Of a DNA stretch of 64,000 nt, positions 26,906-34,892 are shown one piece after another. Under the pieces are notes generated by a model. The model did no database searches, was not told the origin of the DNA, and saw nothing but the letters and a program-made list of their open reading frames with translations. The position numbers and the translations under genes were made by a program. The stretch is from Streptococcus sp. oral taxon 056 str. F0418 (GTDB taxonomy: Bacteria; Bacillota; Bacilli; Lactobacillales; Streptococcaceae): contig NZ_AFQU01000001.1 of the NCBI RefSeq assembly GCF_000220065.1, positions 1,756,001-1,820,000 on the forward strand, given 5' to 3'. How positions within the stretch are numbered: the stretch's first letter is position 1; each line of letters opens with the position of its first letter.

Positions 26906-28877
26906 TAAGCTAGCTCTTTCAAATCTTATTAAGAATCGCAGTCTTTATTATCCCTTTGCTTTAGCAACTTGCCTTTCTGTTGCTATATCTTATATCTTTT
27001 TCTCACTGACATTTAATCCTCATTTGTCTAAGATGGTAGGAGCAAGTGCCATTTACATGGTGCTCTCTTTAGGGGTGTTTGTTGTCAGTATTACAACGAC
27101 CATCATTGTTTTTTATGCCAATAGCTTTGTCATGAAAAACCGTTCCAAAGAGCTGGGACTTTATGGAATGCTCGGTTTAAATAAGCGCCATTTATTTTTA
27201 ATGGTAATCATTGAGCTACTAATTTTTGCTGTGGTCTCTACGGGTATAGGTGTGGGAATCGGTCTGTTGTTTGATCAGTTGATTTATGCCTTTTTGCTGA
27301 AATTAATGGGATTACAAGTCGTCCTAGTCTCGACTTTTCAGCCATTTGTTCTGATTTTAGTTGTTCTTTTGTATGTGTTTGTCTTTTTCTGTATGATGAT
27401 CAGCAACGGTTTGCATCTTCGGAAATTTGATGCCCTCCAGATGGTTAAAGAAAAGAATAGTGGAGAGAAAAAAAGTCGTTTTCTGATTTTGCAAACTCTA
27501 GTTGGTTTGGCTTCGCTTATTTATGGTTATTATTTGGCTTTGGGAGTGACTAATCCTATGGCTGCTATATTGATCTTTTTTGTAGCAGTACTCTTTGTGA
27601 TTTTGGGGACCTATTTACTCTTTAATGCTGGAGTGACAGTATTCTTACAACTTCTTAGAAAGAAAAAGAGTTACTATTACAAGCCAAATAATATGATTTC
27701 CGTGTCTAACTTGATTTTCCGCATGAAAAAAAATGCAGTTGGACTTGCAACCATTGCCATTTTATCAACGATGGTACTGGTGACATTGTCTGGAGGTGCC
27801 AATATTTTTGCTGGTGGGGATTATATGCAGAAAGCTATGTTTCCCCATGACATTAGCGCTCAAGGGAAAAATATTAATGCCGAGCAAATAGATCAAGTGA
27901 TGACAGAGTTTGCTCAAGAGCAACAACTGCCTGTTACAAAGAAAGTAGTCTACGAGTACTATACTATGGGGATCAATAGCCGTGTAGAGAATCAGCTAGA
28001 GATCAATTCTCGTGAGAAAAAAATGATGACTCCAAATACCTATATTTTAGCTGTATCAGAGGAGGCTTATAAAAGTATGACGGGAAAATCCCTTCATCTT
28101 GAAGATGGGGAAGTAGCGGTATATCGACAAGGTGTGAAGTTGGACTTTGGACAGGATGTTCAAATCGCTGGTCAACGCTTAAAAGTCAAAGAAGAACTAA
28201 AAGAAGACTTTATATTTGGCCATCTACCAGATCAGATGAATATGATGATACCCGAAAAGATTTATATGGTCATGAAAAATCCTAGTCAGTTCTTTACTCC
28301 GTTGATGGAGAAATATGCTGTTAATGTCAATTATTACGGTGGGATGACTTTTGATATTCCGCAAGAAAAACAGGCTGACTTAAAGACAGTTTATCAAGAA
28401 AAACTATCCACTTTTAACACCACTTTAGCGGATGATCAAGCCGTGTATGGTTCGGTAACGGCATACGCTAAGCAAGAGATTAAGGGAATGCTTGGCGGTA
28501 TGTTCTTCATTGGTATCTTCTTATCGATTGTCTTTATGCTGGGAACAGTTCTCATCATTTATTATAAGCAAATTTCAGAAGGTTATGAAGATCGAGAGCG
28601 CTTTGTTATTTTGCAAAAAGTTGGTTTAGATGAAAAGCAAGTTAAACAAACGATTCGTAAGCAAATTTTGATTGTTTTCTTCTTACCTTTGATCTGTGCT
28701 TTCATCCATTTGATCTTTGCCTATCATATGCTGAGTTTGATTCTATCTGCTTTAGGCGTACTTAATACAGTACTTATGTTGATGGTAACCTTGGGAGTTT
28801 GTGCGGTATTCTTTATCAGTTATATCGTGGTCTTTATGGTGACTTCACGTAGTTACCGCAAAATCATTTCAATGTAA
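26889..28877 (+). CDS. BceB-like ABC transporter permease, copy 2
   Basis: 662 residues from ATG at 26889. Same plan as the first permease: FtsX-like core (MKNRSKELGLYGMLGL), large outside domain (~310-530), three terminal spans with IIYYKQISEGYEDRERF. Outside the first ~25 residues and the end, it differs widely from copy 1, most of all in the outside domain. The two transporters therefore probably meet different peptides while sharing an ATPase and a promoter type. Confidence 0.92.
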   Translation: MFKLTSKLALSNLIKNRSLYYPFALATCLSVAISYIFFSLTFNPHLSKMVGASAIYMVLSLGVFVVSITTTIIVFYANSFVMKNRSKELGLYGMLGLNKRHLFLMVIIELLIFAVVSTGIGVGIGLLFDQLIYAFLLKLMGLQVVLVSTFQPFVLILVVLLYVFVFFCMMISNGLHLRKFDALQMVKEKNSGEKKSRFLILQTLVGLASLIYGYYLALGVTNPMAAILIFFVAVLFVILGTYLLFNAGVTVFLQLLRKKKSYYYKPNNMISVSNLIFRMKKNAVGLATIAILSTMVLVTLSGGANIFAGGDYMQKAMFPHDISAQGKNINAEQIDQVMTEFAQEQQLPVTKKVVYEYYTMGINSRVENQLEINSREKKMMTPNTYILAVSEEAYKSMTGKSLHLEDGEVAVYRQGVKLDFGQDVQIAGQRLKVKEELKEDFIFGHLPDQMNMMIPEKIYMVMKNPSQFFTPLMEKYAVNVNYYGGMTFDIPQEKQADLKTVYQEKLSTFNTTLADDQAVYGSVTAYAKQEIKGMLGGMFFIGIFLSIVFMLGTVLIIYYKQISEGYEDRERFVILQKVGLDEKQVKQTIRKQILIVFFLPLICAFIHLIFAYHMLSLILSALGVLNTVLMLMVTLGVCAVFFISYIVVFMVTSRSYRKIISM

Positions 28878-28886
28878 TATCTATAG

Positions 28887-28917
28887 GAGAAGTCGGATTT
28901 TCCGACTTCTTTTTTTA
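28887..28917 (+). terminator. Terminator after the second bceAB
   Basis: AGAAGTCGG-ATTT-CCGACTTCT followed by TTTTTT. Confidence 0.9.
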
Positions 28918-28930
28918 TTTACTATTTTGC

Positions 28931-28959
28931 TTTACATACTAGTTAAAAAACGTTATAAT
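28931..28959 (+). promoter_or_regulatory. Promoter upstream of the padR unit
   Basis: TTTACA (28931-28936), exactly 17 bp, TATAAT (28954-28959). Transcription from here would give a ~270-base leader before the PadR gene. Confidence 0.7.
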
Positions 28960-29235
28960 GTAAGAAAGGTAGTTTGTATTACAAAGTAGTCGAGAGACTG
29001 ATTTGCAAGTTAGGTAGTAGTATGCGGTATTGGACTCGATTGAAGAGCATGGAAAATAGTGCTTTTCGCTTGTACTTCTATCAGTTTGCTTACGCTCTTC
29101 TGTATTAGGGAATCGAGTTGAACCAAAAAGCCATGTAAAAAAGATAAACTTTCTTGTGTTTATCAGATACATGGTCGGTTTCCTATTTTTACTTTGTGTT
29201 TTATGGACTTTGTATCTTAGTAAAAGGAGGCGAAA
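28960..29235 (+). other. Long leader of the padR unit, possible small or decayed genes
   Basis: About 275 bp without a recognised gene. A 28-codon frame (29022-29108) has no clear ribosome binding site. Further on, a frame starting near 29141 encodes a membrane-span-like stretch with a basic end (VGFLFLLCVLWTLYLSKRRR) that runs into the padR start. This may be the tail of a lost membrane gene, or the region may simply be an untranslated leader. Confidence 0.4.
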
Positions 29236-29565
29236 ATGGATCAAACGCAACTTTTAAAGGGAATTTTGGAAGGCTGTGTGTTGGAAATGATTTCTCAAAA
29301 AGAAGTTTATGGTTATGAATTGATACAACTATTAAAAGAAAAAGGTTTTTATATTGTGGCTGGAACGATGTATCCTTTGCTGCAGAAATTGGAAAAGAAA
29401 TCTTATATTCAGAGTCAACTTAAGATTTCTCTTGATGGGCCAGATCGTAAATATTTCTCTATCACAGATGAAGGGAGGATTTACCTGAATGGTTTTTGGG
29501 ATCAATGGGAAAGTATTGCGACAGCTGTTGAGCATATTAGAGGAGGTCAGCTAGATGAAAAATGA
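29236..29565 (+). CDS. PadR family transcriptional regulator
   Basis: 109 residues. Winged helix-turn-helix of the PadR type: LKGILEGCVLEMISQKEVYGYELIQLL at the start and GTMYPLLQKLEKK as the recognition region, then RKYFSITDEGR in the wing. Short subfamily with a single C-terminal helix. The downstream DUF1129 membrane gene overlaps it by 11 bp, the arrangement in which PadR proteins control their own membrane partner. AAAAGGAGG before ATG. Confidence 0.9.
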   Translation: MDQTQLLKGILEGCVLEMISQKEVYGYELIQLLKEKGFYIVAGTMYPLLQKLEKKSYIQSQLKISLDGPDRKYFSITDEGRIYLNGFWDQWESIATAVEHIRGGQLDEK

Positions 29566-30376
29566 AGAAACACATATTCAAAAGCTCATTCAGAAGACAA
29601 ATGTACTGGTTAAAAGTCTACAACCAGCTAATCAAGCCTATTTTGTTGATTTAATTACATATATGGCATTGTCCTCTGTTCTTCATGATGAGGGGGCTGT
29701 GCGTGAGCAGCTATACCAGATGGTGTTGGACTATGCGGATGCTGAGAATGATGGTGTATCTGCTTCCGAATTTTTTGGGCAGGATCCGCAAGCCATGGCA
29801 GATGAATTGATTCGAAATAGCCCTCGGATCAGCATGCGTCAAGTTTTGGACATCAGCATATCAGTTGGTTTGATGATGGCACTTTACCGCTTGTTAAGTA
29901 GTTTTGCAAATACGTCTTATCTGTCCATTGCTCCGATTGTCTATCTCGGTGATATTGTGTTAGGCTTAACTTTTATTTTGCTTATTTTTGGATTGTTGTC
30001 TAAGACTGTTTATGTAGAACGTAAGAAGTGGCAACCTTGGCTGGTTAGCTCGGCTCTGATTGGATTAGGGCTTTTGGGGAGGCATCTACTCTCATCTGTT
30101 TTCGGAAATGTCCTTGTCTTTTTAATTCCTCATCCTTTGGATGTCTTTGTTTTGGGCTTAGTTTGCACGATTGTCATTGTGATTGTTTGGAAAGATCAGT
30201 TGCTCAAAGCTATGATTTTTCCGATTCTTGCTTTTTTCCTCGTAGGGTTACTGAAGCGATTAACAGAGGCGATGCAAATAACAGATACCCTATGGACGAT
30301 TGGCCTTCCGTTAATCATAATTGTTTCTTCCCTGTTACTATTTTTTATATATAGTTGGAAAAGGATGCGGGACTAA
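29555..30376 (+). CDS. DUF1129-like membrane protein
   Basis: 273 residues. The soluble N-terminal ~100 residues contain SASEFFGQDPQAMADELI, a stretch typical of DUF1129 proteins. The rest has about five to six membrane spans. DUF1129 genes are usually paired with PadR regulators, as here (11-bp overlap), but their function is not known. No enzyme motif seen. Confidence 0.72.
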   Translation: MKNEETHIQKLIQKTNVLVKSLQPANQAYFVDLITYMALSSVLHDEGAVREQLYQMVLDYADAENDGVSASEFFGQDPQAMADELIRNSPRISMRQVLDISISVGLMMALYRLLSSFANTSYLSIAPIVYLGDIVLGLTFILLIFGLLSKTVYVERKKWQPWLVSSALIGLGLLGRHLLSSVFGNVLVFLIPHPLDVFVLGLVCTIVIVIVWKDQLLKAMIFPILAFFLVGLLKRLTEAMQITDTLWTIGLPLIIIVSSLLLFFIYSWKRMRD

Positions 30377-30440
30377 TTTCCTATTTTGAAATGGTTTGAA
30401 GTATGGTATAATGAAGCAACTATTGTTTAAGGGGGTTGAA

Positions 30441-31835
30441 ATGAATATTTTTCGTAAAAAAGATACCAGCAAAACAAGAACAGGAATGAAGCAACATCTG
30501 AAAATTGTAGACTTGATTTTACTCGGAATTGGTGCCATGGTAGGAACAGGAATCTTTACGATTACGGGGATTGGTGCGGCTAATTATGCTGGTCCGTCCT
30601 TGATTGTATCGATTGTGATTTCAGCTTTATGTGTGAGTATTTCAGCCCTTTTTTATGCTGAATTTGCTTCTCGTATTCCAGCTAATGGTGGAGCATATAG
30701 CTATATTTATGCTGTTTTTGGTGAGTTTCCTGCTTGGATAGCAGGTTGGCTGACAATTATGGAATTTATGACTGCTATTTCAAGCGTTGCCTCAGGTTGG
30801 GCCTCTTACCTTAAAGGCTTGTTAGGGGGATTTGGGATAGAAATGCCGGCTGCTTTAAATGGTACATTCAATCCTCAAGCTGGAACGTATATTGATTTAT
30901 TGCCGATCTTAGTATTGGTATTTGTAACGGGGGTTGTTCTTCTGAATTCTAAGGCTGCTTTACGATTTAATTCAGCCTTAGTGGTTTTGAAATTCTCTGC
31001 TTTAGCTCTGTTCATTATTGTAGGTCTTTTCTTTATTAAGCCGGAGAATTGGTCTAACTTTGCTCCGTTTGGATTTGGAGAACTTTATGGAGGTAAAGTC
31101 GGTATCATGGCTGGTGCCTCACTCATGTTCTTTGCTTTTTTAGGATTCGAGTCTATTTCGATGGCAGTAGATGAAATCAAGGAGCCTCAAAAGAATGTTC
31201 CGCGAGGGATTGTGCTATCTTTGACTATTGTAACGATTCTCTATATTTTGGTGACTTTGGTCCTGACAGGGATCGTTCACTATACAAAACTCAATGTTTC
31301 AGACGCAGTGGCCTTTGCTTTACGTAGCGTAGGATTATCATGGGCCGCAAATTATGTATCGGTAGTGGCCATTTTGACCTTGATTACCGTCTGTATTTCG
31401 ATGACATATGCTTTGTCACGCATGATTTACAGTATTGCACGTGATGGACTGTTGCCATTCTCTTTTAGACAGTTGACAACGACCAGCAGGGTACCAAAGA
31501 ATGCAACGATTCTAGTAGGGATAGTTTCTGCTATTTGTGCAGGGATATTTCCTTTAGCGAGCATTGCTTCTTTCCTTAACATCTGTACATTGGCTTACTT
31601 GATTTTATTGGCTTTTGCGATTTTGAAATTGCGAAAAGATAAAGGAATGCCGAAACCAGATGAGTTTAAGACACCTTTTGTACCTGTATTGCCGATTTTG
31701 TCTGTTATTATTTGCCTATCCTTTATGACTCAATATACCCAAGAAACGTGGCTGGCTTTCGGCATTGCCTTGTTATTGGGGACGTTGATTTACTTTGGAT
31801 ACGGCTATCAGCATTCGGAAATTCATTCAGATTAG
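30441..31835 (+). CDS. Amino-acid permease, APC superfamily
   Basis: 464 residues from ATG at 30441 (GGGGGTTG before it; an earlier in-frame start at 30396 lies on the -10). About twelve spans. TM1 carries the APC substrate-binding motif GIGAMVGTGIFTITG and TM6 the FLGFESISMAVDEIKEP sequence, both typical of the cationic amino-acid transporter branch (YfnA/CAT-like). Substrate not readable. It has its own promoter (TATAAT 30407-30412), and the box of promoter D begins 2 bp after its stop. Confidence 0.88.
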   Translation: MNIFRKKDTSKTRTGMKQHLKIVDLILLGIGAMVGTGIFTITGIGAANYAGPSLIVSIVISALCVSISALFYAEFASRIPANGGAYSYIYAVFGEFPAWIAGWLTIMEFMTAISSVASGWASYLKGLLGGFGIEMPAALNGTFNPQAGTYIDLLPILVLVFVTGVVLLNSKAALRFNSALVVLKFSALALFIIVGLFFIKPENWSNFAPFGFGELYGGKVGIMAGASLMFFAFLGFESISMAVDEIKEPQKNVPRGIVLSLTIVTILYILVTLVLTGIVHYTKLNVSDAVAFALRSVGLSWAANYVSVVAILTLITVCISMTYALSRMIYSIARDGLLPFSFRQLTTTSRVPKNATILVGIVSAICAGIFPLASIASFLNICTLAYLILLAFAILKLRKDKGMPKPDEFKTPFVPVLPILSVIICLSFMTQYTQETWLAFGIALLLGTLIYFGYGYQHSEIHSD

Positions 31836-31836
31836 T

Positions 31837-31910
31837 CTTACAAAAATGTAAGAAATAGCGTGAAAATGTAAGACAGAGTTAAGGTAAGTGGCTCTGTCTT
31901 TTTGTATAAT
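31837..31910 (+). promoter_or_regulatory. BceR-type promoter D, upstream of the NSR-like protease
   Basis: Box CTTACA-AAAA-TGTAAG (31837-31852). A second TGTAAG begins exactly 20 bp later (31867). The -10 TATAAT is at 31905-31910, 53 bp from the box end. The -35 place (AGGTAA) is poor. Confidence 0.75.
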
Positions 31911-31935
31911 AAAACCTGAAAGGCAAGGTGCATGA

Positions 31936-32268
31936 ATGAAAAAAGGATGTATAGGTTGTTTAGGAAGTTTAGTCATTTTATTGCTTGCTGGTTTTGGAGC
32001 ATTGCTTTATTTTGGTCCAGCTTATGGTGTGAATATTTTTCCTCCTAGTCCACAGCAATACGCAGAAGCAGCCCTAAAGAAGATGGACTTTGGTTTGTAT
32101 ACGGGTCCTGATTGGCCCCAGCAAAAGAAGCAAGCTATGAGAGACCTTCAGTCTGCTAAAACATATCAGGATACCTATCTAACTTTGCAAAAAATGGCTG
32201 AGCTATCAGGTGGAAAGCACTCACATTTTTATAGTAGCAGTGAAATAAAAAAGAAAAACAAGCATTGA
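31936..32268 (+). CDS. Nisin-resistance (NSR)-like S41 protease, N-terminal part
   Basis: 110 residues: a membrane anchor (~8-27), then the helical N-terminal region, and GGKHSHF holding the likely catalytic His95 (SaNSR His98). The frame stops at 32266-32268, but the next frame continues the protein. Just before lies A6-G (32247-32253), read ATA AAA AAG. A one-base loss from A7, or a -1 ribosomal slip on A-AAA-AAG in exactly this register, joins the halves to about 320 residues, the SaNSR length. NSR cleaves the C-terminal end of nisin outside the cell. Preceded by BceR-type promoter D. Confidence 0.72.
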   Translation: MKKGCIGCLGSLVILLLAGFGALLYFGPAYGVNIFPPSPQQYAEAALKKMDFGLYTGPDWPQQKKQAMRDLQSAKTYQDTYLTLQKMAELSGGKHSHFYSSSEIKKKNKH

Positions 32269-32900
32269 CCAATCTCCCCGATATACAACTATCTGACGGT
32301 GTCTTGAAGATTAAACTACCAGCATTTATGGGTGATGATCGGACAAGAGAATCATATATTACGCGCTTGAGGGACGGACTTAATCAAACAGGGTATCAAG
32401 CTGTCATTCTTGACTTGCAGCAAAATAGTGGGGGAGATATTTATCCTATGCTAGCAGGTTTAGCTACACTTTTGCCAGATGATGATTTGTTTCAATTTAT
32501 CTACAAGGATGGCAGTAAGGAGACGTTTAATCTAGCTCAAATCATAGCTCAAAAAGGTTTGTCTAAAATCGTAGCGAATCCTAAGAAATTAGCGATTAAG
32601 AAACGTGCAGTTCCCATAGCTATTTTGATTGATGGTCAGACTGCTAGTTCAGGAGAATTGACAGCTTTGGCTTTCAAGAATCTCCCAAATGTGAAGGTGT
32701 TTGGCCAAGCTACGGCAGGATATACATCGGGCAATATCCCTTATCCTCTGTATGATGGCGCTCTTTTACAGCTGACGACTTCCCGCATTCAAGACCGATC
32801 AGGAAAAATCTATGAAAACACTCCTATTGAACCAGATCAAGTAAGCTATCATCCGCTCGAAGATGCGCAAAATTGGCTAAAGGAAATGAGAAGAGAATAA
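32265..32900 (+). CDS. NSR-like S41 protease, C-terminal catalytic part
   Basis: About 211 residues in the -1 frame relative to 31936. Contains LDLQQNSGGD, typical of tail-specific proteases, and the nucleophile motif QTASSGELTAL; the Ser of TASS-x-E is the catalytic residue in SaNSR. A TTG at 32265 overlaps the upstream stop and could restart translation, but no ribosome binding site precedes it. Without the N-terminal half the product would lack both anchor and catalytic His. A terminator follows. Confidence 0.75.
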   Translation: MTNLPDIQLSDGVLKIKLPAFMGDDRTRESYITRLRDGLNQTGYQAVILDLQQNSGGDIYPMLAGLATLLPDDDLFQFIYKDGSKETFNLAQIIAQKGLSKIVANPKKLAIKKRAVPIAILIDGQTASSGELTALAFKNLPNVKVFGQATAGYTSGNIPYPLYDGALLQLTTSRIQDRSGKIYENTPIEPDQVSYHPLEDAQNWLKEMRRE

Positions 32901-32924
32901 GGCAACCGAAATGGTTGCTTTTTT
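32901..32924 (+). terminator. Terminator after the NSR-like gene
   Basis: GCAACC-GAAAT-GGTTGC followed by TTTTTT; a -10-like TATAAT for the next gene follows at about 32928. Confidence 0.85.
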
Positions 32925-32958
32925 GCTATAATGGATACAAAAGCTATTGAGGTGGCAA

Positions 32959-33384
32959 ATGATTCGTGAAGTTAAACTAACAGATGCCTTAGCTATTCAG
33001 AGACTCAACGCTGAATGCTTGGGCTATGATTTTGGCAAAGAAGCAACAGAAATTCAACTTAAGCGTTTGCTAGAGAATGATCAGCATATTATTCTGGTAG
33101 CTGAAGAAGATGAACAGATTGTAGGCTACATCCATGCGGCCAGCTATGATTGCCTTTATTTTTCACCTTTACTTAATCTACTTGCTCTGGCGGTCTCTCC
33201 TGATTTTCAAGGAAAGGGACATGGCAGAGCACTTATGGAAGCCTTGCGCGAAAAGGGACAAGCAGCAGGTTACACAGGTATTCGGATTAACTCTGGTATT
33301 TCCCGCACGGAAGCCCATACATTCTACCGTAGACTTGGTTGCCATGAAAAGGCGGATCAAAAGCGATTTTATTGGGAATTTTGA
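32959..33384 (+). CDS. GNAT family acetyltransferase
   Basis: 141 residues from ATG at 32959 (GAGGTGG 5 bp before). The acetyl-CoA loop is LALAVSPDFQGKGHGRALMEAL (Q/R-x-x-G-x-G/A), followed by the C-terminal beta strand FYRRLGCHEK. Substrate unknown. First of four GNAT genes within 4.5 kb; the next starts 10 bp after its stop. Confidence 0.88.
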   Translation: MIREVKLTDALAIQRLNAECLGYDFGKEATEIQLKRLLENDQHIILVAEEDEQIVGYIHAASYDCLYFSPLLNLLALAVSPDFQGKGHGRALMEALREKGQAAGYTGIRINSGISRTEAHTFYRRLGCHEKADQKRFYWEF

Positions 33385-33394
33385 AAGGAAGTCT

Positions 33395-33853
33395 ATGAAA
33401 ATTGAACCATTGAGTCAATCGCATGCTTTAGAGATTGCTAATGACTGGCATTATGAGGCGCCTTATGAATTTTATGATATGAAAAATGATCCTGAGGATT
33501 ATGAAGAGATTATTTCCCTAGAAGCGCGTGGTAATCGTTATTATCAAGTGCTGAGAGAAGGGAAACTATATGGATTTTTTTGTATTGAAGCTAAAGGAGA
33601 AGGGACCCTTGAGCTAGGCTTGGGCCTTAAGCCAGAGCACTGTGGAAAAGGTCAAGGCGCTGCATTTTTACATAAGATTCTAGGCTTTATAGCAGAGAAA
33701 TTCGCGCCTCAGGTTCTTTCTTTATCAGTGGCTGATTTCAATCACCGTGCCCAGCAGCTTTATCTCAACATGGGCTTTGAAGTGGTCAGACGCATTCCTC
33801 AAGAAAGTAATGGGAATATTTATCTTTTTGTAGAGATGAAAAAGAGTAGCTAA
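33395..33853 (+). CDS. GNAT family acetyltransferase
   Basis: 152 residues from ATG at 33395 (GAAAGGAAG before it). The CoA-binding block is LELGLGLKPEHCGKGQGAAFLHKIL and the C-terminal AQQLYLNMGFEVVRR is standard for the fold. The N-terminal WHYEAPYEFYDM resembles GNATs annotated as ribosomal-protein or small-molecule acetyltransferases, but the substrate is not determinable. Confidence 0.85.
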   Translation: MKIEPLSQSHALEIANDWHYEAPYEFYDMKNDPEDYEEIISLEARGNRYYQVLREGKLYGFFCIEAKGEGTLELGLGLKPEHCGKGQGAAFLHKILGFIAEKFAPQVLSLSVADFNHRAQQLYLNMGFEVVRRIPQESNGNIYLFVEMKKSS

Positions 33854-33945
33854 GTTTTAAAGTTTATCCCAAAAGCAACAGAGAAAAAAGATGACAGTCA
33901 GAAGTGAATGTTTATATAAATAGCAACAGAAACAAGGAGAAAACC

Positions 33946-34182
33946 ATGACATTTGAAGAAATTTTACCAGGTCTCAAGACCAAGAAAAAATATGTGCGTA
34001 CAGGCTGGGGTGGGGCAGAGAACTATGTTCAACTCTTTGACACGATTGAGCAAAATGGCGTAGCACTTGAAGTGACACCTTACTTCCTCATCAATGTTTC
34101 TGGCGAAGGAGAAGGGTTCTCTATGTGGAGTCCGACACCTTGTGATGTCCTAGCAAATGATTGGGTGGAAGTTCATGACTAA
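33946..34182 (+). CDS. DUF2829 (Tad2-like) protein
   Basis: 78 residues from ATG at 33946 (AAGGAG 7 bp before). FEEILPGLKTKKKYVRTGW at the start and DVLANDWVEV at the end are the DUF2829 signature. Phage members of this family (Tad2) form tetramers that soak up the cyclic-ADP-ribose signal of Thoeris defence. A chromosomal copy in a streptococcus may bind some other nucleotide. Its stop overlaps the next gene by 8 bp, so the two are co-translated. Confidence 0.8.
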   Translation: MTFEEILPGLKTKKKYVRTGWGGAENYVQLFDTIEQNGVALEVTPYFLINVSGEGEGFSMWSPTPCDVLANDWVEVHD

Positions 34183-34873
34183 GACAGTTTTAGTGACCGG
34201 GGCCAGCTCTGGTATTGGACGAGCTCAAGCTAAGATCTTTTTGGAAAATGGTTACCGAGTCTATGGGGTGGATAAAGATGAAAATCCAGATTTTTTAGAG
34301 AATTCCCATTTTCTCCAGCTAGATTTGACGGGGGATTTGACACCACTTTTTACTAGCTTACCTGAGGTAGACATTCTCTGTAATACTGCGGGGATTTTAG
34401 ATGACTATCGTCCACTACACAAGACTAGTGATGAAGCATGGGAGCAAGTACTTGCTCTTAATCTAACTGCCACCATGAAAATCACCCGTTTTTATCTAGA
34501 AAAAATGCTTGAGAAAAAATCGGGTATCATCATTAATATGTGCTCTATTGCCAGCTTTCTGGCTGGCGGAGGCGGTGCTGCTTATACCGCCTCCAAGCAT
34601 GCTTTGGCTGGCCTAACCAAGCAGATAGCCCTGGACTATGCAAATAACAATATCCAAGTATTCGGTCTGGCTCCAGGGGCAGTAAAGACAGCTATGACAG
34701 CCATTGACTTTGAGCCAGGTGGCTTAGCTGATTGGGTCGCTGAGGAGACGCCTATCAAGCGCTGGCTGGATCCTCAGGAAGTGGCAGATGTTACCCTCTT
34801 TCTGGCTAGTGGTAAGGCTTCTGCTATGCAGGGTGAGATTATCAAAATCGACGGTGGTTGGAGTTTGAAATAA
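34175..34873 (+). CDS. Short-chain dehydrogenase/reductase
   Basis: 232 residues, classical SDR. NAD(P)-binding TGASSGIG at residues ~8-15, NTAG (here CNTAGIL) near 75, catalytic Ser-Tyr-Lys with YTASKHAL, and the C-terminal GEIIKIDGGW. Such proteins are often named 3-oxoacyl-ACP reductase, but the chain is short and it is not in a fatty-acid operon, so the substrate is open. It starts inside the DUF2829 gene. Confidence 0.9.
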   Translation: MTKTVLVTGASSGIGRAQAKIFLENGYRVYGVDKDENPDFLENSHFLQLDLTGDLTPLFTSLPEVDILCNTAGILDDYRPLHKTSDEAWEQVLALNLTATMKITRFYLEKMLEKKSGIIINMCSIASFLAGGGGAAYTASKHALAGLTKQIALDYANNNIQVFGLAPGAVKTAMTAIDFEPGGLADWVAEETPIKRWLDPQEVADVTLFLASGKASAMQGEIIKIDGGWSLK

Positions 34874-34892
34874 GTGAATGAGGAAGAAGACA

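Noticed and set aside
28939..29250. 103-residue minus-strand frame upstream of padR
   Set aside because: It crosses the padR promoter, has no ribosome binding site and no recognisable domain; the region is better read as a plus-strand leader.
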